Below, piece after piece: positions 44,885-55,236 of a stretch of DNA of 64,000 nucleotides. The notes under the pieces are model-generated. The model was not told the origin of the DNA. It ran no database searches and saw only the letters and a program-made list of their open reading frames with translations. Each line of letters opens with the position of its first letter. The first letter of the stretch is position 1. Position numbers and translations under genes: made by a program. Where the stretch lies: NCBI GenBank assembly GCA_946811185.2, contig OX328096.1, positions 38,700,011 through 38,764,010 of the forward strand. The letters run 5' to 3'. Source of the DNA: Hippopus hippopus (Eukaryota > Mollusca > Bivalvia > Cardiida > Cardiidae).

Positions 44885-46080
44885 CGGTGGGCTAACAAAC
44901 TTAGTACAGGTCCACTAGGATATAATACATACCAAATATCAAAGCTCTACACCTTCCAGTTTTAAAGAAGAAGAATTTTAAAGTTTTCCTTCTTTGTTCC
45001 TATGTTCGAAATTGTGACCCCTGGGGCAGGGCCAGTTTTCACCCCAGCGGGTTTATTTGAACAACTTGGTAGAGGTCCACTAGGAGATACTACATGCCAA
45101 ATATCAAAGCTCTACACCTTCCAGTTTCAGAGAAAAAGAATTTAAATTTTTCCTTCTTTGTTCCTGTGTTCGAACTTGTGACCCCCGAGGTGGTGGCAAG
45201 TTTTGTTTCCAGGGGCATGATATGAACAAACTTGGTAGAGGTCCATTAGGAGATACTACATACCAAATATCAAAGCTCTACACCTTCCAGTTTCAGACAA
45301 GAAGAATTTTAAAGTTTTCCGTCTATGTTCCTATGTTTGAACTTGTGACCCCCGGGGCGGGCTAGTTTTGACCCCAGGGTCATTATATGAACAAACTTGG
45401 TAAAGGTCCATGAGGAGATACTACATACCAAATATCAAAGGTCTACGCCTTCCATTTTCAGACAAGAAGAATTTTAAAGTTTCCTTCTTTGCTCCTATGT
45501 TTGAACTTGTGAACCCCAGGGCGGGGCCAGTTTTGACCCCAGCAGGTTTATTTGAACAAATTTGGTAGAGGTCCACTAGGAGATGCTACATACCAAATAT
45601 CAAAGCTCTATGCCTTCCAGTTTCAGAGAAGAAGAATTTTAAAGTTTTCCTTCTTTGTTCCTATGTTTGAACTTGAGACCCCCAGGGCGGGGCTAGTTTT
45701 GACCCCAGGGGCATCATATGAACAAACTTGGTAAAGGTCTATGAGGAAATACTACATACCAAATATCAGAGCTCTACGCCTTCCAGTTTCAGAGAAGAAG
45801 AATTTTAAAGTTTTCCTTCTTTGTTCCTATGTACAAACTTGTGATCCCCGGGGCAGGGCCAGCTTTGACCCCAGGGGCATCGTATGAACACACTTGATAG
45901 AGGTCCACTAGGAGATGCTACATACCAAATATCAAAGCTCTATGCCTTCTAGTTTCAGAGGAGAAGATTTTCAAAGATTTTGCCTTTTTTTCCTTTTTGT
46001 TGCCATGGCAACCAGAGTTAAGGGTGGAATTCAATTCTTTGAACAACTTTGGTAGAGCTTCACCCAAGGAACATCCCTGC
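44885..46080. repeat. array of ~165-bp units
   Basis: Unit landmarks GGTAGAGGTCCACTAGGAGA recur near 45067, 45233, 45397, 45561, 45727 and 45892. Confidence 0.8.
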
Positions 46081-46214
46081 CAAGTTTCATCAAGATTGGC
46101 TCAGTGGTTTAGGAGAAGAAGATGTTTAAAGAAATTATTGACAGACGCCGTACGCCGGACAAAGGGCAATCACAATAGCTCACCTTCAGCACGTTGTGCT
46201 CAGGTGAGCTAAAA

Positions 46215-46560
46215 ACTGCAACAAGATAAACTATGTTATGTGGAATTCTACGGTAAGTTCAAGATCATCAAAACACTACTTTACTTTTTGTTGAAGTTGT
46301 ATGAATTTAAAGTTTGGTGGATTTCTGTATTCAAAGTTTGAGAAATACATTTCTAGCTTTGGGCAAAATGCAAAAACTGCAAAATTCACCGTTTGGCCTT
46401 TGCCAAGTTATTTACAGCTCTAAAATACTGTCCTAGAAGTGATTATATGTACAATCATATTGTTGCTCTAAAGTATCTAAACAGTTACAGACAAATTGTC
46501 CAAAGCCACAATGAAACAATAGATAAAGGGGATCATGAATGATATGCTAGAGGACCTTAC
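46215..46560. other. intron remainder next to exon 1
   Basis: AT-rich unique DNA with no recognised repeat or coding signal. Confidence 0.5.
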
Positions 46561-47232
46561 CTTCCTGTGTTTGTCTATCACAATGAAGTTGACCAAAGTA
46601 GTTACAGTGATATCCAAGAACATCAGCCTTGAACTTCAAGTAGACATCAGGAGTACAGAACAGTGGAACAAGGCTGTCTTCCTCATCTTCACTTTCAGGT
46701 TCTGATTCTGCCTTCTCTATACTTCCAGCATCTAGAGACACTTTGTCAACCTCCACATGTTCAGCTGGATTTTCTTTGGTTTCATCCTCTGGGGTATTAG
46801 ATGTTGTTACAATGTTACCATTGTCAATGTCTTCATCACTCTTACTCTCTGTATTATTGTCATCATTTTCTGAACTCTCAGCTTTATTATCTTTGTTTTT
46901 GACAATATCATTTATGACAGCTTTTTCCATCTCACCACCAATGACAACATCCTTAGACACCTCTGACATATCAAGCACATCATTTATATATTTATCATCT
47001 GCTTCCTCTCCATCTAAATCATCATCTCTCACATCTCCATCACCTTTTTCTGTACTTTTACTGTTTTCAATGTCTTTTACATGGTCATCTAAAGCTTCAC
47101 TGTCAAGTTCATTGCCCTCTTTCTCTGCAGCAAGGTCAGCTGCATTTGGTGTTTCTACTTCTGCTATATTTTGCTGGCTTTTGTCATCATTCAACTTGCT
47201 GGGCTTTTTACTTTGTAGAGCATCAGCTGCAT
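46561..47232 (-). CDS. FSTL5: FSTL4/5-like follistatin-related protein, exon 1 of 12 seen (acidic segment)
   Basis: First exon seen of a secreted, extracellular-matrix type follistatin-related protein. The acceptor ends in cattccag and the donor is G|GTAAGG. The exon starts and ends in phase 1. About 185 residues are low-complexity and very rich in Asp, Glu, Ser and Asn. They are followed by a conserved stretch, FCTPDVYLKFKADVLGYHC, which corresponds to the Cys-x4-Tyr linker between the Kazal and EF-hand domains of FSTL4/5. From memory of the family, vertebrate members lack so long an acidic block here. The overlapping + strand ORF is an antisense shadow of the acidic codons. The preceding exons (signal peptide, Kazal domain) were not found in the window. 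Whether this is FSTL4, FSTL5 or their common ancestor cannot be told. Confidence 0.82.
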
Positions 47233-47628
47233 CTGGAATGAAAAAAAAAATACAAGTATGTTTTGAGTCATAAACAGAAATGATATAGGATGCAAATACG
47301 AATCTGTGGTGGAAGATACAATTTGACAGATTTTGACAAAACATTCAAAGAATTGAGAGAAAATAATCTGAAGAAAATTAAACTGTTTCTCTCTGTTAAT
47401 CAATATTTCTCTTCTTAACCCATAATCCCATCAGCAATTTTGAGCTTCTCTTACTTCAGGGCTTCTGTAGACAAGCCAATCAAATTTCTATAAACCAGAG
47501 TTGGATAGAGCACTTGATCATCAGAAGAACATTCATCAAATAGAGAAATAGCCTATATATCTTTAGTATTTTTTTCCGTACATTAAAATATTTTCAAATA
47601 CCTCCAAGTGAACAAGCACTTTAAGTCT
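47233..47628. other. upstream of FSTL exon 1
   Basis: Presumed intron sequence. Nothing recognised beyond the T-rich tract that precedes the exon on the - strand. Confidence 0.4.
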
Positions 47629-47845
47629 TTAATTCACCAGCATTTTTGATCGGTTGAAATTGAAAACATTTGCAGATGACAAAAAAATGTGGCATAAATA
47701 ATGAGATTTGTCTGTTAAAGGTTAAAAAACACTGTGGGAAACGGAGAAAATGCTGGTTACTGGCATTTTCACCTTTTCCACAATGTTTTCAAACCCTTGC
47801 TTTCTCTCTGTCATTAAAACATGGGATTGTGTGATACAGGATTAA
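47629..47845 (-). mobile_element. TTAA-MITE, near complete
   Basis: Core GGTTACTGGCATTTTC. Right TTAA 47842-47845. Confidence 0.72.
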
Positions 47846-48168
47846 ATGGTACTTGTATAGGGAAAGGATTAATCTCTTTTCTAAGACTCCAGAAAGTCTA
47901 ACAATTTTTTCTTTCCCTATATTTCTAACAATAAAAGTGCCTGGCACCAATTTCTAACCCTTTATAAAGCATTCCTGTTACACTTAAGAGCACTCACTGA
48001 AAATCCTGTCTGCTCTATCATTATTTTGCACAAAAAAATTCAATTCATTTGCACAAAATGGGGCATGATCTTTTCAAAGCACAAAACAGCGCAAAAAAAC
48101 CCCTAAAAACTTGGTGATTAGTAATCAACTGGAAGAAAAGCATCAGGCTGAGGGTTAAAATCTTTGAG

Positions 48169-48352
48169 TTCTTTACCAGATAACTGAATTTTAGATGTGT
48201 CTAAATTGAAAGCACAATTATGCAGATGACAAAATGAATGTTACCAAAACATAAAATTTATCTTTCAAAGGGTCTCCTTTTTCTACAAAAAGTTTACAAA
48301 AGCCTCCCAACTCAGAAAGTTTAAACCTCAGCTCTGTTTGGTAAAGAGTTGA
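48169..48352 (-). mobile_element. TTAA-MITE, left half palindrome deleted
   Basis: Arms A and B clear. The core is reduced to ggtctcctttttctac. Confidence 0.58.
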
Positions 48353-48370
48353 TGAATTTCTATTTCTAGT

Positions 48371-48475
48371 CTTAAACCCTGTACCACACAATCCTGAGTT
48401 TCAAAGACCATGAGCATGAGAAATAAGGCCTTTGAAACCATTGTGGGAAAAGAACAAAATGCTGGTCTATGCTGG
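48371..48475 (+). mobile_element. TTAA-MITE, half copy
   Basis: Arm A and the left half of the core, ending atgctggtctatgctggtc. Confidence 0.55.
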
Positions 48476-48572
48476 TCAGAAAGATATTCCATTTTAGTCC
48501 CAAAATATACATGCAAACCCTTTACCACACAATCCCAGATTTTAATGACCCCAAGAAAGAAGGCCTTTGAAA

Positions 48573-49179
48573 TTGAGTGATTGATTGAATTGGAGTTTAA
48601 CACCGTTTTAACAGCTTAGGTCATATCACGGCAGTCAGTGCACCTACGCATGTGTTTCCTGGCTTTCTATCAACAGCACTGACACAACCTTCTTTCCAAG
48701 TAACTGACTACTTTCTCACATGCATCAGAGGTGAGAGGCAAAAAATTGCTGGAAAGAAAGTTAAAGATACATCTTTACAGCCAGATAGTAAACAAACGCT
48801 GTTAAAACTTTACAGTGTGTAGAAGCTAGTAAGCCGTGTAAACATAGATAAAAAATCGATATAAGGTGTATGGGATAAAGATATGCAAGGGATTTATCTT
48901 TGATTTAAACCGGAAACTGTGGTTGTAATGTCTAGGGATAGCCTCCAGAGAATGAAATGCATTTTCTATCCATCGTAATCTGTGCAATCTTGCAACCCTC
49001 AGGGGCAACATTTGGCACAAAGATACAACAATAATTATAGTTTCATAAAATAAAGATAAAATTGGTTAAAAAACTGGATGAAAATGAGTAGATATGTAGC
49101 TTTAACCTCAACCAGAGATCGAACTCACAACCACCAGGTCACAAGTCTGATACGCTCACCACTGAGCTTACCAGCCGGC
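48573..49179 (-). mobile_element. tRNA-headed SINE (head type 2) with internal insertion
   Basis: Same family as 13891-14136. The head on the - strand is CCGGCTGGTAAGCTCAGTGG with box-B-like GAGTTCGATCTC. Flanking copies of AGGCCTTTGAA (48561-48571) and AGGCCTTTGGA (49180-49190) mark the insertion. An extra block of about 336 bp (about 48763-49098) interrupts the body. Confidence 0.72.
48763..49098. other. unidentified insert inside a SINE
   Basis: About 336 bp absent from the sister SINE at 13891-14136. Its edges read AAAGATACATCTTTA and ATATGTAGCTTTAA. It holds no clear terminal repeats and no recognised ORF. Confidence 0.45.
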
Positions 49180-49356
49180 AGGCCTTTGGAAGCATTGTGG
49201 AAAAAGGAGCAAATGCTGGTAACCAGCATTTTCTCCTTTTTCCACAATGTTTTCTAAACTTTCTAATTTAAGTTATTGTCTAAAATGGTTTTGATATGGA
49301 CATCCAAAGAATTTCTTCTTATGGTAAGGATTTAACTGAAAAAAAAGAACTGATAA

Positions 49357-49530
49357 ACTCCTAAAGGGCTGAACCTGGATTGAGTTGCTTTTATAGACAG
49401 TGCAGATTAAGATCAGACTGCACAGAGCATGTAGTCTCACCTTTGATCAACACTGTCCACTTCTATGCTAGATATTCTGACTAAAACAGCTTCGAAATTG
49501 CAATATATGCATCTCTATTATGTACAGTAA
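49357..49530. mobile_element. second-family TTAA repeat
   Basis: AGATTAAGATCAGACTGCAC and TGTAGTCTCACCTTTGATCA; termini eroded. Confidence 0.55.
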
Positions 49531-49542
49531 ATGTCAAATATA

Positions 49543-49715
49543 TCTCTCTACCACAAAATCCAGAGTTTCAACGACCCTGAGGAAAATTAATAGCCTTTTG
49601 ATAACCTTGTGGGAAAAGGAGAAAATGCTGGTAACCAGTTACCATCATTTCAGCTCAATTTAAAATGTTGTCTGCAGATGTTTTCAATTTGGACCATTCT
49701 TGTATAGAGTTAAAA
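49543..49715 (+). mobile_element. TTAA-MITE, right half palindrome lost
   Basis: The core breaks after GGTAACCAGTTACCATC. Arm B present, ends GAGTTAA. Confidence 0.62.
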
Positions 49716-50067
49716 ATGTCTAGTAAAGAATTAAAATGTGGTCCACCAGACAGACGAAACAACAGATAATGTTTCTCCACTATACTCCTGATGGAAATTC
49801 TATGTTAAATTTTAATGATATAAAACCAATAACAACTGGAAATCTAGTTTTATCCTGATACATACAATCATATTAAATATGTATGACATAAAGCTGGTTA
49901 TTTCTCCCGAGCTGGAGGCTGATCGATACTGTATGCATAATATTCTCTTTTAGAGATACAGGGATAAAATGTCAAACCGAATTTTCCACAGCCCTGCATT
50001 TCCTATCAAAACATGGCCCAATTATTTTCTCTGGTATTGGATATAATTTCAGAAAAAAATTTCGTCA

Positions 50068-50292
50068 TTAACCCATACCACACAACCCTGACTTTTAAAG
50101 ACCCCGAGGATAGGGGCTTTTGAAAACAATTGTGGGAAACAGAGAAAATGCTGGTAACCAGCATTTTCCCCTTTTCCCACAATTTTTTCTATGCTTCTAA
50201 AGACATATTTTGTAGTTTGAGCCATATTCATTTTGTCTACAAATGCTTTAATCTGGACAAGTCAAAAAATTTGTTGTTTGGTAAAGGGTTAC
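50068..50292 (+). mobile_element. TTAA-MITE, full length
   Basis: Left TTAA 50068-50071, strong core with GGTAACC centre, right end GGGTTAC. Confidence 0.83.
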
Positions 50293-50375
50293 CAAACTTC
50301 ATCTTAGCTAGCCAATGGTGACAGTAACTGCATTTGCACTGTTCACCCTTGGCTGATCACTTCAAAATTTTTTAT

Positions 50376-50669
50376 TGACTGATTGTATGGTGTTTAACGC
50401 TGTTTTCAACATCATTTCAGTTATATCGCGGCGGCCAGTGCACCCATCCATGCTTTCCAGGAGTTTCTTTTACCAGTATTCCGCACAATATTCTTTCCAA
50501 GCCACTGGCTGCTTTCCCACATAACCATCATTGAAACAATGACCAGCGGTGAGAAAGGAATGAATCCTGTCCCAATGACTATCATCAACCCTCGGAAAGA
50601 AATTGGCCGAGCCGGGGATCGAACCAGTGACTCCCTGTTCTTGAGTCCTTACGCTACCGGGGCTCTGCA
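50376..50669 (-). mobile_element. tRNA-headed SINE (head type 1)
   Basis: B box GGTTCGATCCC on the - strand; tail as in 33973-34277. CAAAATTTTT(T)AT flanks both ends (50363-50375, 50670-50681). Confidence 0.85.
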
Positions 50670-50995
50670 CAAAATTTTTATACTCGACAATAAGTCACCT
50701 ACTGGATTTTGATAGGTATCACCCCTAGAATAACATCATCGAAAACCAATCAAACACTGCATAACATAACCCTTTTGGCATAATCCACATAGGCATCTTG
50801 ACACTCTATCATCTTGTGTTGGAATACATCTTAAAACTTCATTAAATAACTGATTTGTTAGAGAATTTTGAGGTAAACATTGTCTATAATTTTTGGTAAT
50901 GAATCCCAGCATATCTGACAATTCTCTCCTGTGGTCACTAGTTTTCTTTACCTTTTTGAATTCTATGTTGTAGTACTTAACAGGGTTTCTTAAAA

Positions 50996-52210
50996 AAAAA
51001 CAAGAGCAGCAAATTGTCGCAAGATACGCCCGTCCCACCGCCAGTTGTCGAGGGGGAATAATAATCGTAAAGGGCAGGTAGAGGAAAATAGTAGTGCAGC
51101 AGAAATCATGTAAGTGATTGAAATAGGCATGAATGTCTAATGTTAAGGAAACATGCATATAAAGTTTCAGGCCATTCCAACATGAAAAGACAAAGTTATA
51201 TTGTAGAGAAGCATGAAAAGCTGTAAAAAAAAAAATAATGAATAGGGAATAATTCCAAAAGGGCATTTGGTAAGGTTAGGGCTCCAGTGCATTGCACTTT
51301 TCATAACTGCAACAAACATGCATACCAAGTCTGAAGTCGTTCTGACTTGAGATGACGAAGTTATATTCTAGACAAGCACTTAATGCTGTAAAAATGACAA
51401 TCATAGGGAAATAACTCAAAGACAGCACAAGGTAGTTTCAATTCTTGCGCACTGCACTTCCAAATATTGCAACAAATAAGCAACAAATAAGCATACCATA
51501 TTTCAAGTCATTCCTACTTAAGATGACAAAGTTATGCTCTGGACAAGCAAAAAATGCTATAAAAATGAAGATCTAGGGGGGAATAACAATCATGCATACC
51601 GAATTTGAAGATGTTCAGACAAGAGATGACAAAGTTATATTCCAGACAAGCAGAAAATGCTGTAAAAATGATGATCAAAGGGAAATAACTCAAAGACAGC
51701 ATGAGGTAGAGTTATGGTTCTTTTGCACTGCACTCCATATTATTGCAACAAACATAAATGCCAAGTTTCAAGTCAATCGGACTGGAGATGACAAAGTTAT
51801 GCTCTGGACAAGCAGACAATGCTGTAAAAATGATGATCAAAGGGAAATAACTCAAAGACAGCATGAGGTAGAGTTATGGTTCTTCCGCACTGCACTCTGT
51901 ATTATTGCAACAAACACAAATGCCAAGTTTCAAGTCAATCGGACAAGAGATGACAAAGTTATGCTACGGACAAGCAGAAAATGCTGTAAAAATGACGATC
52001 AAAGGGAAATAACTCAAAGATAGCATGAGGTAGAGTTATGGTTCTTTCACACTCCACTCCGTATTATCACAACAAACACAACTGCCAAGTTTCAAGTCAA
52101 TCGGACTGGAGATGACAAAGTTTTGCTCCGGACAAAGAACTGGATGCCGCCCAGACGCCCGCCCGCCATGGGTGATCCCATAATACGGCCCGTCTTCAAC
52201 GGGCGTATAA
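50996..52210 (-). mobile_element. long element with ~157-bp tandem units (second copy)
   Basis: Reverse-orientation relative of 5563-7350. One end reads GCAAATTGTCGCAAGATACG then CCCGTCCCACCGCCAGTTG. The other reads CCATAATACGGCCCGTCTTC then GGGCGTATAAT. Units carry CTGTAAAAATGATGATCAAA and AGTTATGGTTCTT. No protein frame is shared between copies. Confidence 0.75.
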
Positions 52211-53045
52211 TAACTCAAAAATTAAGCAAGCAAGAGTTATTATTCATGTGCACTGCAATCCCCCTTGATGAGATCTATCAACCCATGAAATTTGATAACC
52301 GTAGCTAGTATAGTTTTGGAGATATGCTCCGGACAAAATTCAAGTACGAAAAAATACAAAGGGCAATAACTCAAAAATTAAGCAAGCAAGAGTTATGATT
52401 CATTTGCACTGCACTCCCCCTTAATGAGATCTATCCACCCATGAAGTTTCATAACCGTAGCTAGCATAGTTTTGGAGATATGCTTAGGACAAAATTCAAG
52501 TATGAATATAAACAAAGGGAAATAACTCAAAAATTAAGTAAGCAAGAGTTATGATTCCTGTGCACTGCACTCCCCCTTGATAAGATCTATCCACCCATGA
52601 AGTTTCATAACCTTAGCTAGTATAGTCTTGGAGATATGCTCCGGACAAAATTCAAGTATGAAAAATAACAAAGGGCAATAACTCAAAAATTAAGGAAGCA
52701 AGAGTTATGATTCCTGTACACTGCAATTCCCCCTTGATGAGATCTATCCACCCATGAAGTTTCATAACCGTAGCTAGTATAGTTTTGGAGATATGCTCCG
52801 GACAAAATTCAAGTATGAAAAACAACAAAGGGCAATAACTCAAAAATTAAGCAAGCGAGAGTTATGATTCCTGTGCACTGCACTCCACCTTGATGAGATC
52901 TATCCACCCATGAAATTTCATAACCGTAGCTAGTATAGTTTTGGAGATATACTCCGGACAAAGAATGGGGACGCCGCCCGCCCGTCATCCCACCCGTCCG
53001 CCACGGGTGATCCCATAATACATCCCGTCTTCAACTGGCGTATAA
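52211..53045 (-). mobile_element. adjoining element with a different ~157-bp array
   Basis: Five units with GCAAGCAAGAGTTATGATTC and GGAGATATGCTCCGGACAAA. It ends in CCATAATACATCCCGTCTTC then CTGGCGTATAA, the same terminus as the preceding element. It is either a second element or an extension of the same one. Confidence 0.7.
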
Positions 53046-53275
53046 AAATGATTCCAGGTGAAAAATCTAAAATGACCCTTTTATAAACAATACATTATAT
53101 TTCATGTGTCTATTTTTAGAAATGTTATGGGTAAAGAAATGTCGTAATTTAAGCTGGGGGGAATTATTTCCCCGTCACAGTGAATATTTTCCTCCTGCCG
53201 AAAATCTCAAACTACTTTTTTAAGTTTTTAAGTTTTAAAAGTGGCATTCGTTGACAAAATAATCAGAGGAAATAT

Positions 53276-53452
53276 AATATATAGTTTATTTCATCAGCTT
53301 GTGGTTAATATGGGGAAATATTTGCCTCAAAAGGGAAAGGTCCGCGAAAATAACTCGTGCCTTGCGGCACTCGTTATTTTCGCATACCGTTCCCTTTTTT
53401 GGCAAATATTTCCCCATATTAACCACAAGCTGATGAAATAAACTCTATATAT
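53276..53452. mobile_element. fold-back element
   Basis: Two arms of about 80 bp form an inverted repeat around GTGCCTTGCGGCAC (53358-53371). Arm ends are ATATATAGTTTATTTCATCA and its complement. Two small internal mismatches; no ORF. Confidence 0.78.
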
Positions 53453-53873
53453 TAACAGTTATAGCCCCATGCTCTTTCCATTCTTTTTTTCCATTTTCTT
53501 ACACAGGATAGAAAATCATCAAGATTGAGTGAGGAAAAATAAAATCGAAGAAATCAATAGGAAATTGATGTGGCACATTTCATTTAGGGAGATTCCATCT
53601 TAATAACAGTCTACATCAAAATTAGAAGAAGAGGTGGAGAGATGCATATGCATAGTAAGAAGTTAATAAGGTATCAAAGATGGTGTTAAAAAGCAGCGTT
53701 GAGCAAACCAATGGACACTCTTCTGGGTAGATATATGTTCTGGGTGCAAGTTTTTTTTTTATATTTCAAGACATTCCTGCAGTATACAAATCACTTCACA
53801 CCTCATCAACATATTTTCCGGCTTACCTCGAAATATAGTGCATATAGTGGGTTTTTGGTAATTATCCTATTGA

Positions 53874-54126
53874 TTAACTCTTTACCACATGACAAAAAAG
53901 TGAACTTGTCTAAATTAAACAAGGTTGAATTACACTATGGAACATGAAAGCATTTGCATACAACAAATTAAATGTGGCTTATTTGAGATTTTTCTTTGGC
54001 AGGGTAGAAAACATTGTGGGAAAAGAAGAAAATGCTGGTTATAGCATTATCTTTTTTACCAACAATGTTTATTAAAATCTTCTTTTTCAAGGTTGTCAAA
54101 ACATAGGGTTGTTAGTCAAAGGGTTG
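53874..54126 (-). mobile_element. TTAA-MITE with small internal insertion
   Basis: Left TTAA 53874-53877. Arm B is interrupted near 53935, the core right half is eroded and the end is TTGG. Confidence 0.65.
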
Positions 54127-54813
54127 GGGGTTAACATGTTTTGGAAAAAAATTGTCGCATGCAAGGAAAGTTACAGTAATTTGTCATTTTCTGTACATTT
54201 CCTGAAAACAGGGAGGAGATGATGGTGACATTTTGTGTTCCCTGTCTAACAGCTAAATCACGCCTTTCTGGTACCATTCACATCTAAATAACAGTTCACA
54301 TCCCATGTCTGAATGACAAATGACCGTTTTCCTAGATTTGTGACAGTGATTTAGAATTTCCCTACAGCATGTAGTAATCCTGAAAGTGCCTTTCAAAACT
54401 TCATTTGCCTCTTCCACCAGTTATATCTTGCTACTTATATTATCCTTTTTCTGTAAGAATGTTTTCAAAGTCATTTGCTGGAAAGTTGTCTCAGGAGGCA
54501 ATGAGTTATCCTATAATCTCACTTCTATCCTCTCGACTTCTCATGAAAGTTGGTGACGTAAAACCACTTTATGCCACAGCACAAGGAGTCCTGTGGCGTC
54601 ATTCCAATTGAGAGAGAGATTGATTTTTACCAGCTATAGAAAAATTTCTGGGGAAAAGGTTTCCCCTGGCAGAATTGTATAATTCAATTTACCTCTAGCA
54701 ATGCTGACTAAACATAAATAATGTCCAATTCCCTTCCGGTGTAATCTATTTGATCCAATGACACAACAGTCTACTTCAGCTCTCCTGTATAAGGCTGAGA
54801 AGACATCTTTCTA
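54127..54813. other. gene-free stretch
   Basis: Unique DNA; a 68-codon ORF at 54405 has no supporting features. Confidence 0.4.
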
Positions 54814-54990
54814 ACCCTTAAAGCACCAAATAAACATTATCTAAATTTTTCATCATGATAAAATATGCAAATAACTGCAGTGTCAAGGCTCCTATGGTCC
54901 AGAATGGTTCATTGTGGCAAGATGTTTAAAAGATCAGACTGCATTTTTGTGTGGCCTGATCTTCACCATTACTGGCAGCACTGTCATCTA
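54814..54990. mobile_element. second-family TTAA repeat (GATCAGACTGCA type)
   Basis: Starts AACCCTTAAAGCACC and holds AAAGATCAGACTGCA with its weak mirror GGCCTGATCTT. Confidence 0.5.
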
Positions 54991-55007
54991 AAGTTGTGGA
55001 AGGCTTT

Positions 55008-55236
55008 TTAACCCTGTACCAAACAATCCCTGGTTTTTACGACCCTGAGATAGAAGCCTTTTGAAAACATTGTGGGAAAAGGAGAAAATGCTGGTAACCA
55101 GCATTTTCTCCTTTTCCCACAATGTTTTCTACCCTGCTGGAAACTAATTTCAATTTTCGAGTTACGTTCATTTTGTCGTCTGCAAGTGCTTTCAATTTGG
55201 ACCAGTCTAAAATTTTGTTGTGTGGTAAAGAGTTAA
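55008..55236 (+). mobile_element. TTAA-MITE, reference full-length copy
   Basis: Best complete copy of the dominant repeat of this window. It is 229 bp including TTAA at each end, with termini TTAACCCTGTACC and GGTGTGGTAAAG-type ending in GAGTTAA. The centre (55063-55129) is a perfect odd palindrome, 33 bp per arm around a single A, containing AACATTGTGGGAAAAGGAGA. Arm A (left) carries GACCCTGAG-like sequence. Arm B (right) carries CAATTTGGACCAGTCTAAAA. In this list + means arm A first and - means arm B first. TTAA targets with ends starting CCC suggest a piggyBac-type MITE, but no related transposase is in the window. Confidence 0.88.

Larger units (their letters stand above)
43534..46214. 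mobile_element. long repeat element with two tandem arrays, in FSTL intron 1
   Basis: It begins AACAAGAGGGCCTGATGGCC, a small hairpin, followed by GCTCACCTGAG. It ends with GCTCACCTTCAGCACGTTGT and then GCTCAGGTGAGC, so the termini carry inverted CTCACCTGAG-type repeats. Inside are about nine units of about 145 bp (GACCTAGTGACCTAGTTTAT type, 43625-44870) and then about seven units of about 165 bp (GGTAGAGGTCCACTAGGAGA type, 44885-46080). No protein frame is conserved. It fills most of the 3.2-kb intron between exons 1 and 2. Confidence 0.78.
48513..49334 (+). mobile_element. TTAA-MITE split by a SINE
   Basis: Arm A at 48513-48572, core and arm B at 49180-49334. The core has GGAAAAAGGAGC and its mirror. 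Confidence 0.72.

Noticed and set aside
20999..47232. Kazal exons as the missing Kazal domain of the FSTL-like gene
   Set aside because: They are on the opposite strand, carry their own stop codon, and lie downstream of the FSTL 3' end.
46743..47273. 176-codon + strand ORF rich in Ser, Leu and Phe
   Set aside because: Exact antisense of the acidic exon. GAT/GAA-rich coding on the - strand gives an open Ser/Leu/Phe frame by default.
50736..51266. 176-codon - strand ORF whose C-terminal half (CLCGLCQKGYVMQC) looks protein-like
   Set aside because: Its N-terminal half is the end of a tandem-array element also seen as ORFs at 7088 and 56400. The remaining 80 codons have no family I recognise.
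54405..54611. 68-codon + strand ORF
   Set aside because: No domain, no splice context and average chance length for this composition.
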